A stretch of DNA of 64,000 nt from Nitrosospira sp. NpAV. Lineage in GTDB: Bacteria > Pseudomonadota > Gammaproteobacteria > Burkholderiales > Nitrosomonadaceae. This document shows positions 56,478 to 64,000 of this stretch, piece by piece. The notes beneath the pieces are model-generated. The model saw only the letters and a program-made list of their open reading frames with translations. It was not told the DNA's origin and searched no databases. Position 1 is the first letter of the stretch. Every line of letters starts with the position of its first letter. The position numbers and the translations under genes were made by a program. Location of the stretch: contig NZ_JXQM01000003.1 in the NCBI RefSeq assembly GCF_000832065.1, positions 186,001-250,000 of the forward strand, given 5' to 3'.

Positions 56478-56575
56478 GAACCTTAATCGAGCGGCGGTAG
56501 AAAGTTTCTCCGGGAAATTAGAGGTCAAGTAGCACAAGAAGTGTGGATGGGCCATGGCTTGCAACCGAAGTTGGT

Positions 56576-57025
56576 TCAATGTTTGCCGGTACTGCCAAAA
56601 CCATTCTCGCCCCGGTGACTCTGCTCAAAGTCATCGACCACATTAAAGTCCACCTGCACCACTGGCACTACTACGAGTTGCGCGATCCGCTCCAGCGGGT
56701 TCAGCGGAAAAGGGCTATGTCCGCGATTCCAGCAGGATACGAATATTTGCCCTTGGTAATCCGAATCGATCAGACCAACCAGATTTCCCAGGACAATACC
56801 ATGCTTGTGACCCAGCCCGGAACGCGGAAGCACCATCGCGGCAAGCCCAGGATCGGAGAGATGGACGGCGATGCCGGTAGGGATAAGATTGGCCTCCCCG
56901 GGTACAATGGTCATTACATGATCAATGCATGCCCGCAAGTCCAGGCCTGCGGAGCCGGAGGTCGCATAAGCCGGCAATTGATTTTTCAAACGTGGATCGA
57001 GAATTTTGATGTCAATTTTTGTCAT
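56576..57025 (-). CDS. dut: Deoxyuridine 5'-triphosphate nucleotidohydrolase
   Basis: Hydrolyses dUTP to dUMP and pyrophosphate, keeping uracil out of DNA and feeding dTMP synthesis. The 149-residue trimeric enzyme shows the five motifs: [44 protein letters not shown], and the C-terminal [10 protein letters not shown]. All are intact. It overlaps the coaBC stop by four bases; the coaBC-dut pair is conserved in proteobacteria. With the uracil glycosylase at 46.1 kb, the window carries two uracil-exclusion functions. Confidence 0.96.
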   Translation of the reverse strand: MTKIDIKILDPRLKNQLPAYATSGSAGLDLRACIDHVMTIVPGEANLIPTGIAVHLSDPGLAAMVLPRSGLGHKHGIVLGNLVGLIDSDYQGQIFVSCWNRGHSPFPLNPLERIAQLVVVPVVQVDFNVVDDFEQSHRGENGFGSTGKH

Positions 57026-58251
57026 GTCAGCGTGTCCGGATTTATTTTTTTGGTTTGTTTCTCGTATAACGATGCAATATGTTTAATCAACCGTCGCGCT
57101 TGCTCAATTTTCGGTGCTTTCGGCAGATCATTCTTGCCCTCGTTATCGAACAGAGTCAACGTACTTTCATCCGAACCGATGGTATCCTGAGCCAGATTGG
57201 CGGCGAGTAGCGGCAGTTTCTTCTTGCGCCGCTTGGCTTCGGCATTTCTTTCGAGATTTTCAGTCTCTGCCGCAAAGCCCACGCAAAAAGGAGGTCGGGA
57301 CAGGGTTGCGACATACTCCAGGATATCAGGGTTAGATATGAATTCCAGCGTGATGCTGTGCTCCGTTTTTTTTGTTTTCTGTTTATTCGTACTGATGGCA
57401 CGGTAATCCGCCACCGCCGCGACACTGACAAAGATATCGATACGGGAGATCTCTTTTTTTACCGCCGCCAGCATATCCCGTGCGCTCACCACATTGACGA
57501 GCCTGGCCGTCATGGGAGCGTCCAGGCAAACGGGACCGGAGATGAGCGTGACTTCCGCTCCCGCCTCGAGTGCCGCGCGGGCTACCGCGTAACCCATTTT
57601 TCCCGAGCTTAAATTGGTAATGCCTCTTACCGCGTCAATGGCTTCATAGGTGGGTCCCGCGGTAACGAGCACGCGCTTGCCTTGCAGCAGTTTCGGCTGA
57701 AAAAAAGCACATATCGTTTCAGCAAGCTCAAATGCCTCCAGCATGCGGCCCATGCCGGTCTCGCCACAAGCCTGGACGCCACTGGCGGGACCGAGTATCG
57801 TTACCCCGTCGCGCTCTAGCGCTACGATATTACGCTGAGTCGCGGGATTTTCCCACATTTGCCGATTCATGGCGGGGGCAATCAGCAACGGGCAATCGCG
57901 CGCGAGGCATAATGTCGAGAGTAGATCATCGGCAGATCCATGGGCAAGCTTGGCGATAAAATCTGCACTGGCGGGAGCGACGAGAATGGCATCAACGTTG
58001 CGCGAAAGATCGATATGAGCCATGCTGCTGGCAATGCCGGTGTCCCAGAGATCCGTGAATACCGGTTTACCGGTTAACGCCTGTAGCGTGGCGGTGCCCA
58101 CGAAATGACAGGCTGACTCGGTCATTACCGTTTGCACATCCACGCCATCCTGTATCAAAAAGCGTGCGAGCTCAGCTGCTTTATATGCGGCCACTCCGCC
58201 GGTCAGCCCCAGCAGCAGGCGCCTGGTATTGAATAAGGAAGCATCGGTCAT
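57022..58251 (-). CDS. coaBC: Bifunctional phosphopantothenoylcysteine decarboxylase / synthetase
   Basis: Joins cysteine to 4'-phosphopantothenate and decarboxylates the product in CoA synthesis. The 409-residue fusion has the flavin CoaC half first: [16 protein letters not shown], the catalytic-His region [20 protein letters not shown], and the PAMNRQMW substrate motif. The CoaB half follows from about 190 with [24 protein letters not shown] and a late [15 protein letters not shown] segment. It is coupled to dut by a four-base overlap and divergent from radC. Confidence 0.95.
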   Translation of the reverse strand: MTDASLFNTRRLLLGLTGGVAAYKAAELARFLIQDGVDVQTVMTESACHFVGTATLQALTGKPVFTDLWDTGIASSMAHIDLSRNVDAILVAPASADFIAKLAHGSADDLLSTLCLARDCPLLIAPAMNRQMWENPATQRNIVALERDGVTILGPASGVQACGETGMGRMLEAFELAETICAFFQPKLLQGKRVLVTAGPTYEAIDAVRGITNLSSGKMGYAVARAALEAGAEVTLISGPVCLDAPMTARLVNVVSARDMLAAVKKEISRIDIFVSVAAVADYRAISTNKQKTKKTEHSITLEFISNPDILEYVATLSRPPFCVGFAAETENLERNAEAKRRKKKLPLLAANLAQDTIGSDESTLTLFDNEGKNDLPKAPKIEQARRLIKHIASLYEKQTKKINPDTLT

Positions 58252-58392
58252 AATTGCGGGGATGGAGCCTGTTTCGATGGAGAAAAAGAAGTTTAACCTA
58301 AAAGGGACGCTTCATTAAAGGGAATGGCGTCCTCTTCAAGAAGATCGTTTTCCCCCTCAACTTCGCCTTATTTCTGTCGTTATCGAGACATC

Positions 58393-59067
58393 ATGGCAAT
58401 TCCAGACTGGCCCGAATCGGAACGCCCACGCGAGAAGCTCCTGAAGAGCGGAGCAGCGAATCTTTCCGATGCCGAACTTCTGGCGATATTCCTGCGAACC
58501 GGTATTAGGGGAAAAAGCGCGGTGGATCTGGCGCGTGAACTACTCAAGCACTTTGGTGGTTTGACAGGTTTGTTCGCCGCGAATCAAGGCATTTTTTGTC
58601 AGGTGCATGGAATGGGGCCAGCCAAATATGCCCAGCTACAGGCGGTGCTGGAAATGGCGCGGCGCGCTCTGGAAGAAAAACTGAAAGCTGGCGATACCAT
58701 GAGCTCGCCAGCAGCGGTGCGCGACTATTTGCGTCTCCGCCTCGAGGGCAGAAAACACGAAATCTTCATTGGTATTTTTCTCGACTCACAGAACCGCACT
58801 GTCGCAACCGAGGAGCTGTTCAATGGCACGCTCACCCAGACCAGCGTATACCCGCGAGAGGTGGTGAAGCGGGCATTACACCATAATGCTGCCGCTATTA
58901 TCTTTGCTCACAACCATCCTTCCGGCGTAGCGGAACCAAGTCAGGCCGATGAGATACTGACCCAATCGCTCAAGCAAGCGCTTGCGCTGGTGGACGTAAA
59001 AGTCCTGGATCATTTTATCATTGGTGGCGGAACAGCCATGTCATTCGCGGAGCGGGGATTGATTTGA
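58393..59067 (+). CDS. radC: RadC family JAB/MPN-domain protein
   Basis: A 224-residue RadC. The N-terminal helix-hairpin-helix region is followed by the MPN domain with the JAMM signature: the Glu in TEELFNGTL and the zinc ligands in [16 protein letters not shown]. It is named for DNA repair, but a direct repair role is doubtful; a metal-dependent hydrolase is predicted. The frame opens at 58324, while ATG 58393 begins the conserved [16 protein letters not shown]. rpmB and rpmG follow, the usual radC-rpmB-rpmG order, but they have their own promoter. Confidence 0.94.
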   Translation: MAIPDWPESERPREKLLKSGAANLSDAELLAIFLRTGIRGKSAVDLARELLKHFGGLTGLFAANQGIFCQVHGMGPAKYAQLQAVLEMARRALEEKLKAGDTMSSPAAVRDYLRLRLEGRKHEIFIGIFLDSQNRTVATEELFNGTLTQTSVYPREVVKRALHHNAAAIIFAHNHPSGVAEPSQADEILTQSLKQALALVDVKVLDHFIIGGGTAMSFAERGLI

Positions 59068-59068
59068 T

Positions 59069-59098
59069 TTGAGAAAATCCTAAAAATCGGGATATAAT
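59069..59098 (+). promoter_or_regulatory. Sigma-70 promoter of rpmB-rpmG
   Basis: TTGAGA at 59069-59074 and a consensus TATAAT at 59093-59098 are 18 bases apart. They begin right after the radC stop and about 30 bases before the rpmB start. Confidence 0.6.
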
Positions 59099-59129
59099 AG
59101 GCGTTTCTCGAATTCTGGAGTGGCTCATC

Positions 59130-59366
59130 ATGGCACGAGTATGTGAAGTAACCGGCAAGAAACCGATGACCGGCCACCATGTTTCCCATGCTAACAACAA
59201 GACTAAGCGGCGCTTTCTACCCAACTTGCAGCGCCGCCGGTTCTGGGTGGAAAGTGAGAATCGCTGGATCAGCCTACGCTTGTCTACCGTAGCACTGCGG
59301 ACGATAGACAAGAACGGTATTGACACGGTGCTGGCCGATATGCGCGCACGCGGTGACAGCATCTAA
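59130..59366 (+). CDS. rpmB: 50S ribosomal protein L28
   Basis: A 78-residue large-subunit protein with the family opening [29 protein letters not shown] and a basic core ending in the [11 protein letters not shown] segment. It lacks the CxxC zinc pair of some L28 forms. GGAGTGG precedes ATG 59130. It is co-transcribed with rpmG, which starts 47 bases after its stop. Confidence 0.96.
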   Translation: MARVCEVTGKKPMTGHHVSHANNKTKRRFLPNLQRRRFWVESENRWISLRLSTVALRTIDKNGIDTVLADMRARGDSI

Positions 59367-59413
59367 AAACATCATGAAGCGCTGCTCAGGCTTCGGCATC
59401 TAAGGACATCATC

Positions 59414-59569
59414 ATGCGGGAAAAAATAAAACTCGAATCTTCGGCTGGTACCGGCCATTTCTACACCACCACCAAGAATAAGCGCACCACGCCGGAGAAG
59501 CTGGAAATTCTTAAATTTGATCCGGTAGCGCGCAAGCACGTCAAATACAAGGAAATCAAACTCAAGTAG
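59414..59569 (+). CDS. rpmG: 50S ribosomal protein L33
   Basis: A 51-residue L33 reading [20 protein letters not shown] and then [18 protein letters not shown], ending in KEIKLK. It has none of the four cysteines of the zinc form, so it is the zinc-independent C-minus type, in contrast to the zinc-binding L31 at 14.5 kb. The gene is too short for a standard 60-codon cutoff and was found by reading past rpmB. A perfect bidirectional terminator follows. Confidence 0.96.
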   Translation: MREKIKLESSAGTGHFYTTTKNKRTTPEKLEILKFDPVARKHVKYKEIKLK

Positions 59570-59634
59570 GGTGTTCATGACCAGCGGGACTTGGCGGTCG
59601 TGCTAATAATGCCTACAGTAAAAAGCTCTGAGTT

Positions 59635-59671
59635 CCAATAAAAAACCCGCCAGTGGCGGGTTTTTTATTGG
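59635..59671. terminator. Perfect 37-bp bidirectional terminator
   Basis: The arms 59635-59651 and 59655-59671 are perfectly complementary over 17 bases around the loop AGT. The GC core CCCGCC/GGCGGG is flanked by A6 and T6. It ends both rpmB-rpmG (plus) and the desaturase gene (minus, stop at 59696). Confidence 0.9.
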
Positions 59672-59695
59672 ATCAACACCTGCTTGCTTGGTTTC

Positions 59696-60862
59696 TCAAG
59701 CGTAGCAACGTAACCTGCGGGAGAAGTTTTGCAGCACCTCGATGCCGCTTTCCTCGGCGCGGTGACACCAGTCCTCCAATTGCTTGACCAGCTCATCCTT
59801 GGATGTCGTTGAGCGTTGCCATACCGCCATCAGCTCTTCACGCATTGTATAGACCTTGTCAAGCGTCGTGGTTTTGCTCAGCACCAGACTCAGCTTGGCG
59901 CGCTCATCTTCATGCAGCGTTTTGGAGTCGGCAAGTATCCAGCGTTTAAGCGTGGGCCGATCTACGCCAAGATGCGTAGCCGCTTCCTTCAGGTGGTCAA
60001 CTTCCTTGGCCAGCGTGTGCTTGAGCGATTGGGCATACTTTGCGAGAACTTCATAACGATGAGAAATGACCGCTTGCAGTGTATCGAGATCGCATTGTGT
60101 CTTGGCCGCATCAAGGCGCAGTTTGGGAGCAACTTTCTTCACCTGAGCCAATCCCATCGATTCCAGGATACATATGTACATCCAGCCGATGTCAAACTCG
60201 TACCATTTATTGGAGAGGCGTGCGGAAGTCGCATAAGCGTGATGATTATTATGCAATTCCTCCCCGCCGATGAGGATACCCCAGGGAACAATATTGCGGC
60301 TGGCATCCTCTGCCTGGAAAGTGCGATACCCCCAGAAGTGGCCAATTCCGTTGATGATACCGGCAGCCATGATCGGCGCCCAGGCCATCTGTATCGCCCA
60401 GATCGTAAGCCCCATGGTTCCGAACAGAATGAGGTTGATGATCAGCATCAGCGCGACACCCTTGCGGCTTTGACCAGAGTAGACATTGTGCTCCAGCCAG
60501 TCATCCGGCGTACCGTGACCGTATCTTTCCAGAGTTTCCAGATTCTTCGCTTCTTTCCGGTAGAGCTCAGATCCTTCTCTCAGCACTTTATTGATGCCAA
60601 GGACTTGCGGACTATGAGGATCGTCAGCGGTTTCGCACTTGGCGTGATGCTTACGGTGTATTGCTGTCCATTCCTTGGTGACCATGCCGGTGGTGAGCCA
60701 TAGCCAGAAACGGAAAAAATGGCTGGGCAGCGGATGCAACTCTAGAGAACGGTGAGCCTGATGACGATGAAGATATATTGTGATGCTGGCAATAGTGATA
60801 TGAGTGAGAGCCAGAATAACTACGATATAACCCCACCACGGTAAGTCAATAAGACCAGTCAC
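59696..60862 (-). CDS. Delta-9-type acyl (CoA) desaturase
   Basis: Membrane di-iron desaturase introducing a double bond into fatty acyl chains. The 388-residue protein has the three His boxes: HRHQAHRSLEL, HRKHHAKCE, and HNNHHAY. Four hydrophobic helices surround them. After about residue 270 there is a C-terminal extension of over 100 residues, mainly helical and soluble, that is found in many beta- and gammaproteobacterial desaturases. The start is a GTG at 60862 with AAAGGA upstream. A sigma-70 promoter lies 45 to 75 bases ahead. It shares its terminator with rpmG. Confidence 0.92.
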   Translation of the reverse strand: MTGLIDLPWWGYIVVILALTHITIASITIYLHRHQAHRSLELHPLPSHFFRFWLWLTTGMVTKEWTAIHRKHHAKCETADDPHSPQVLGINKVLREGSELYRKEAKNLETLERYGHGTPDDWLEHNVYSGQSRKGVALMLIINLILFGTMGLTIWAIQMAWAPIMAAGIINGIGHFWGYRTFQAEDASRNIVPWGILIGGEELHNNHHAYATSARLSNKWYEFDIGWMYICILESMGLAQVKKVAPKLRLDAAKTQCDLDTLQAVISHRYEVLAKYAQSLKHTLAKEVDHLKEAATHLGVDRPTLKRWILADSKTLHEDERAKLSLVLSKTTTLDKVYTMREELMAVWQRSTTSKDELVKQLEDWCHRAEESGIEVLQNFSRRLRCYA

Positions 60863-60907
60863 AGTTGAAAATCCTTTTAGAAAATTTCCGGAGAGAAGGG
60901 ATACGGC

Positions 60908-60936
60908 AATTTAAAGGGAAACTAACGTTTAGTCAA
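60908..60936 (-). promoter_or_regulatory. Sigma-70 promoter of the desaturase gene
   Basis: On the minus strand TTGACT (60936-60931) and TAAATT (60913-60908) are separated by exactly 17 bases, giving a leader of about 40 bases to the GTG start at 60862. Confidence 0.6.
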
Positions 60937-61071
60937 GAAATTATGTATGAAATAAATAAGCCCGCACATCCGCGTTTGTTGCAAAAAAAACGGTGAACCA
61001 GGCAGCGCTTGTCCAGCCTCCGCAAGCACAGCCGTAGTCGCCAAAGATCCCGGCGTAATTGCGGCTTATTC

Positions 61072-61365
61072 CTACTTCTTGCTGGTTCCGGGAGGTACAT
61101 CCGACGGTATGCCGCGACGCTCGGTATCCCTCACTCCACGCTCAATGTCTGCCACAGCTTGCTTTACCGTGTCCCGCGATTCCTGATGCATTGTGGCTGA
61201 AGCGGTACTTGACGAACCGGTCGTCTCGTCCCGGTCGTGCGGCAGCAATAATTCCTCCTTCTCCTGTATTGGAGAGAGCGGCTTTTGACGCATTACCTTT
61301 TCTTTCTTCTTCACGCCACCCTTGGTTTGGGGCCGGGGTGGATTTTTACTTTGCTGAATAGCCAT
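61072..61365 (-). CDS. Small hydrophilic protein, unknown
   Basis: A 97-residue highly charged protein, likely disordered. The first half is basic (PQTKGGVKKKEKVMRQK) and the middle has LLLPHDRDETTGSS. The PH(E/D)RDE core and a following VKQAVADIERG(V/Q)RDTERRG segment recur in small proteins of other betaproteobacteria as far as I recall; no function is known to me. No signal or membrane segment. ATG at 61365 with a nearby GATAAAGACATG context and no strong ribosome site. Confidence 0.6.
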   Translation of the reverse strand: MAIQQSKNPPRPQTKGGVKKKEKVMRQKPLSPIQEKEELLLPHDRDETTGSSSTASATMHQESRDTVKQAVADIERGVRDTERRGIPSDVPPGTSKK

Positions 61366-61429
61366 GTCTTTATCTCAGATCGCTGGAATGTTGGATAGTT
61401 CAGGTCGCGCTTCTTGATTCCCGGGCTTA

Positions 61430-62011
61430 CTATTTCAGCAGCTGCGCAAGATCAATCTGAATCGATGCCGCTGTATTTGCCTTTAATGTCCTTCGCATTT
61501 GTCCGAGCGCATCCATATGCCTGCCTTTGCCCAAGGCGGCACAGCAATCCGATGGAACAATAATTTCCAGACCCCGCAAGTATCCGTCGTTGGCGGTAAA
61601 TAAAACGCAGGAATCAGTGGTAAGGCCGCACAGAATCAATTTCTTGGCGTGCAAATTCTGGAGCAGGAGACCCAGCGGCGTCTGGAAAAAACCGGAATGT
61701 CTGGGTTTGAGTACAAAATAATCGTCACGTTGAGGTAAGAGCTCTCGGACGATGAGTGCTCCGCGCCCGCCGCGCTTTGTGCAACGCTTTACCAAGTGTT
61801 TGAAATCCGACTGCCATTGGCCAAAATTATCATTCACGTACAAGCACGGAATCCCACGCGTTTTTGCCTCGACTTTAAGGTGCGCGATATTCCGGGCCAT
61901 GGGCAAAGCGTATTCAACGAGTCTTTCTCCCTTCTCAAATTCCAGATCATTAATTACGTCGATCAGAAGAAGCGCGACGCAAGAATCGTGAAGTACGCAT
62001 TGATGATTCAT
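61430..62011 (-). CDS. Isochorismatase-family cysteine hydrolase
   Basis: A 193-residue hydrolase with the catalytic triad of the family: Asp in LLLIDVINDLEF, Lys in YFVLKPRHSGFFQTPL, and Cys in GLTTDSCVLFTAND. Members act on nicotinamide, carbamoyl compounds or isochorismate; the substrate here is unknown. The frame stays open to 62140, but ATG 62011 begins the conserved region. No NAD-salvage or siderophore genes are adjacent. It lies about 65 bases from the small hydrophilic protein gene on the same strand. Confidence 0.87.
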   Translation of the reverse strand: MNHQCVLHDSCVALLLIDVINDLEFEKGERLVEYALPMARNIAHLKVEAKTRGIPCLYVNDNFGQWQSDFKHLVKRCTKRGGRGALIVRELLPQRDDYFVLKPRHSGFFQTPLGLLLQNLHAKKLILCGLTTDSCVLFTANDGYLRGLEIIVPSDCCAALGKGRHMDALGQMRRTLKANTAASIQIDLAQLLK

Positions 62012-62160
62012 CCGATAAAGATATCCTGTCTCTGCTTTCCAGGCTGTGCGACAGCGCACAGAAAAGAATTTCCAGTGAATTGCGGGATTTGCCCGGGAGC
62101 ATGCGACTGGAAACAAGGATTCTTTCGTGACTACCGCCACTGCTTATGTGGTCGATTTTC

Positions 62161-62385
62161 ATGTTATTTCAAAAACGGTTGACGCCCAGCTTCGAGCATC
62201 GTCTGTCGAAACGTTCCTTGCTTATGGTTTATGGAACTTTCGCACTTGGATTGGCTGCAGTGGTTTGGGTGGATCGTTATTCCGCGCATCCCATAAGCGG
62301 CGCAAAAGTCGAAATACGGGTGCTGATCGACTCACTCTACCCCGCTCATAAAGTGCCTACCCTCATAGAAACTGGAAGATGCTGA
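62161..62385 (+). CDS. Possible small membrane protein, unknown
   Basis: A 74-codon frame whose product would have one transmembrane helix (LLMVYGTFALGLAAVVW) and a soluble tail. No ribosome site is visible before ATG 62161 (an ATG at 62146 is also possible), and I do not recognise the family. It fills the gap between two divergent genes. Low confidence. Confidence 0.25.
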   Translation: MLFQKRLTPSFEHRLSKRSLLMVYGTFALGLAAVVWVDRYSAHPISGAKVEIRVLIDSLYPAHKVPTLIETGRC

Positions 62386-62653
62386 ATGTGCGTTATCGCA
62401 CGGAATTTGTTTATCCCGCCCTTTATTCTTTAAATTAATTCCGGTGGCGGCCCTACGCTGGAAGGCAGGGGTCAAATAACGCGAAACATGTTATTTATCA
62501 TGACACTGGTTTATTAAATGGGCACTCAACTACCGCATTTGGGTTAACTACGTGGCATAGGGGTATGCACGCGCCGCTACCCATCGCTTTATTTCCGTTT
62601 GTGCCAGAGAATCATTTTTCACTGCCCATTATTTGTCATAAGAGGATCTCAAA
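62386..62653. other. Intergenic region before the FAD oxidoreductase gene
   Basis: About 270 bases. No supported gene, and no strong promoter. An AACATGTT palindrome lies near 62485 and an AT-rich stretch near 62430. AGAGGA just before 62654 is the next ribosome site. Confidence 0.35.
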
Positions 62654-64000
62654 ATGGATAATCTTTCCAATGGGTCAGAATCGGTCTGGATGACCACGGC
62701 TTTGCCACCGCAATTTCCCGTCTTGCGAGAAAAACTCAAAACCCACGTTTGTGTGATCGGGGGAGGTATCGCCGGACTCACGACGGCTTACTTGTTATCC
62801 CGTGAAGGCAAGAACGTGGTTCTCCTAGACGCCGGGCAAATAGGCGGCGGAGAAACGGGACGAACCACCGCTCATTTTTTTCCTCCGGATAACCGGTATT
62901 TTGTTATTGAAGATGCCTTTGGGGTAAACAAAGCGCGGCTGGTGGGGGAAAGTTTCCAGCGGTGCATAGCGCTGGTCGAATCAATTGTCGAGAACGAAAA
63001 GATAGATTGCGGATTCGAGCGGGTGAACGGCTATCTATTTTCCTTGACCCTTGAGGGCTACGCCGATCTGGATAAGGAATTCGATGCGGCGCGCCGGATC
63101 GGCATAGAAGTCCACAAGAAAGAACGTGTGCCGGATTTGAGCTTTAATACCGGCACGTGTCTGGAATTCCCGAATCAAGCACAATTTCATCCACTCAAAT
63201 ATCTCTATGGGCTTGCCGAAGCCTTCCGGCGCAACAGAGGAGTTATTTATGCCCGGACACGCGCGCTGGATATCGGTAGTCATGACGATATCTTGACAGT
63301 TACGACCGAACATGGAGCAATTTCAGCCCACGCGGTTGTAGTGGCAACGCATACGCCGTTTAACGACCGTGTGGTCATGCATACCAAACAAGCCAGCTAT
63401 CGCACCTACGTTTTGGGAATCCGCGTACCCAAAGGGTCGGTGCCGCGTATTTTGCTGTGGGACAACGGGGATCCCTATTACTACATCCGGTTGACCACAC
63501 CCGATGAAAAAGCCGAATATGAAATTCTGGTCGTCGGCGGAGCCGACCACAAGGTAGGACAGGATGAGCACCCCCAGCATCGTTATGATGAAATCGAAAA
63601 ATGGGTACGCCAGCATTACCCAATGGCGGGACCAGTCGTTTTCAAATGGTCGGGACAAGTCATGGAACCGGCGGATGGCGTCGGGTATATGGGCCGCAAT
63701 CCAATGGATGACAAGAATGTTTACATCATCACGGGAGATTCCGGCAATGGCATGACCCACTGCACCATAGGTGCAATACTCATCACTGATTTAATCATGG
63801 GGAGGACCAATTCCTGGCTGGATATCTATGACCCGGCGCGAAAAGCCACCCACGGCATGCCTGAATTTCTCAAAGAATTGGGTAACACGTTGGCCCAATA
63901 TGGGGATTGGGTGAAAAGTGGAGATATTGACTCCCCTCGGCAAATTCCCCCCGGGGAAGGCGCGATACTGCGTGAAGGGGAAAAGAAGATAGCGATCTAC
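62654..64000 (+). CDS. FAD-dependent oxidoreductase (DAO fold), probable Rieske fusion, truncated by window end
   Basis: A flavin oxidoreductase with at least 449 residues visible and an open frame at the window end. The FAD motif CVIGGGIAGLTTAYLLSREG begins near residue 33, with GGGETGRTTAHFF shortly after. The FAD closing motif GDSGNGMTHCTIGAILI is near residue 365. The DAO-type substrate domain lies between. The last residues (PPGEGAILREGEKKIAIY) look like the start of a Rieske [2Fe-2S] domain, as in the known FAD-Rieske fusions, but the cluster motifs lie outside the window. ATG 62654 follows AGAGGA. Substrate unknown. Confidence 0.85.
   Translation, partial: MDNLSNGSESVWMTTALPPQFPVLREKLKTHVCVIGGGIAGLTTAYLLSREGKNVVLLDAGQIGGGETGRTTAHFFPPDNRYFVIEDAFGVNKARLVGESFQRCIALVESIVENEKIDCGFERVNGYLFSLTLEGYADLDKEFDAARRIGIEVHKKERVPDLSFNTGTCLEFPNQAQFHPLKYLYGLAEAFRRNRGVIYARTRALDIGSHDDILTVTTEHGAISAHAVVVATHTPFNDRVVMHTKQASYRTYVLGIRVPKGSVPRILLWDNGDPYYYIRLTTPDEKAEYEILVVGGADHKVGQDEHPQHRYDEIEKWVRQHYPMAGPVVFKWSGQVMEPADGVGYMGRNPMDDKNVYIITGDSGNGMTHCTIGAILITDLIMGRTNSWLDIYDPARKATHGMPEFLKELGNTLAQYGDWVKSGDIDSPRQIPPGEGAILREGEKKIAIY

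Overview
The window is a dense stretch of bacterial chromosome, almost certainly from a betaproteobacterium and most likely a member of the Nitrosomonadaceae (Nitrosospira-like). This is inferred from gene content: birA next to the type III pantothenate kinase coaX (the Bvg accessory factor arrangement), a DUF2863 protein, a type I SRP gene (ffh) divergent from a ccsA/ypjD gene, zapD next to coaE and pilD, and the trxA-rho-rpmE order. No ammonia-oxidation gene, rRNA, tRNA or CRISPR array was seen, so the genus is a guess.

Layout. 0.1-3.7 kb: a zinc-ribbon/Sel1 membrane protein, a dihydrolipoamide-dehydrogenase-like flavoprotein and two small membrane proteins. 4.1-12.2 kb: PBP1a (mrcA), a leftward birA-coaX-engB-hemB run, and rightward glnS. 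12.6-16.3 kb: trxA, rho, rpmE and an M48 lipoprotein protease. 16.4-22.7 kb: a glycerophosphodiesterase, an alpha/beta hydrolase, ppa, a GNAT enzyme, a secreted intradiol-dioxygenase-like protein and lon. 23.1-26.8 kb: accessory genes (small membrane protein, IS remnant, tandem-repeat beta protein, cupin, GH13 enzyme). 26.9-35.1 kb: a CzcICBA-type RND heavy-metal efflux operon, a fatty-acid-hydroxylase-type gene and a broken 3' fragment of a second czcA. 35.1-38.1 kb: a GlxA-type regulator divergent from an ABM-fold monooxygenase, and DUF2863. 38.6-43.1 kb: yciB-yciI-bolA-ppiC, alr and lplT. 43.1-47.2 kb: a leftward tsaB-rimI-UDG run and a lemA-TPM-TPM module. 47.3-53.5 kb: a host-attachment-family protein, then the leftward corB/hlyC-pilD-coaE-zapD-ispD-ispF-thpR run. 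53.8-59.6 kb: ccsA/ypjD, ffh, the coaBC-dut-DUF192 run, radC, rpmB and rpmG. 59.7-64 kb: a delta-9-type desaturase, a small hydrophilic protein, an isochorismatase-type hydrolase and a FAD oxidoreductase cut by the window end.

Most genes are housekeeping: CoA synthesis (coaX, coaBC, coaE), isoprenoids (ispD, ispF), heme (hemB), cell wall (mrcA, alr), translation (rpmE, rpmB, rpmG, glnS, ffh, engB, rimI, tsaB) and DNA or nucleotide maintenance (UDG, dut, radC). The most unusual signal is a family of short non-coding elements with terminal inverted repeats beginning CAGCCTG and GGACTTAA. Each of three loci sits directly against a CTAG whose TAG is the stop codon of the neighbouring gene. One copy has intact CTAG target duplications, one splits the czc operon, and one appears to be the left end of a parental IS. 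Also notable are the czcA remnant, a dyad in the czc promoter, a second 79-bp inverted-repeat element, several near-perfect operator-like palindromes, and an apparently leaderless regulator gene. I did not find a clear multi-gene system of unknown kind.
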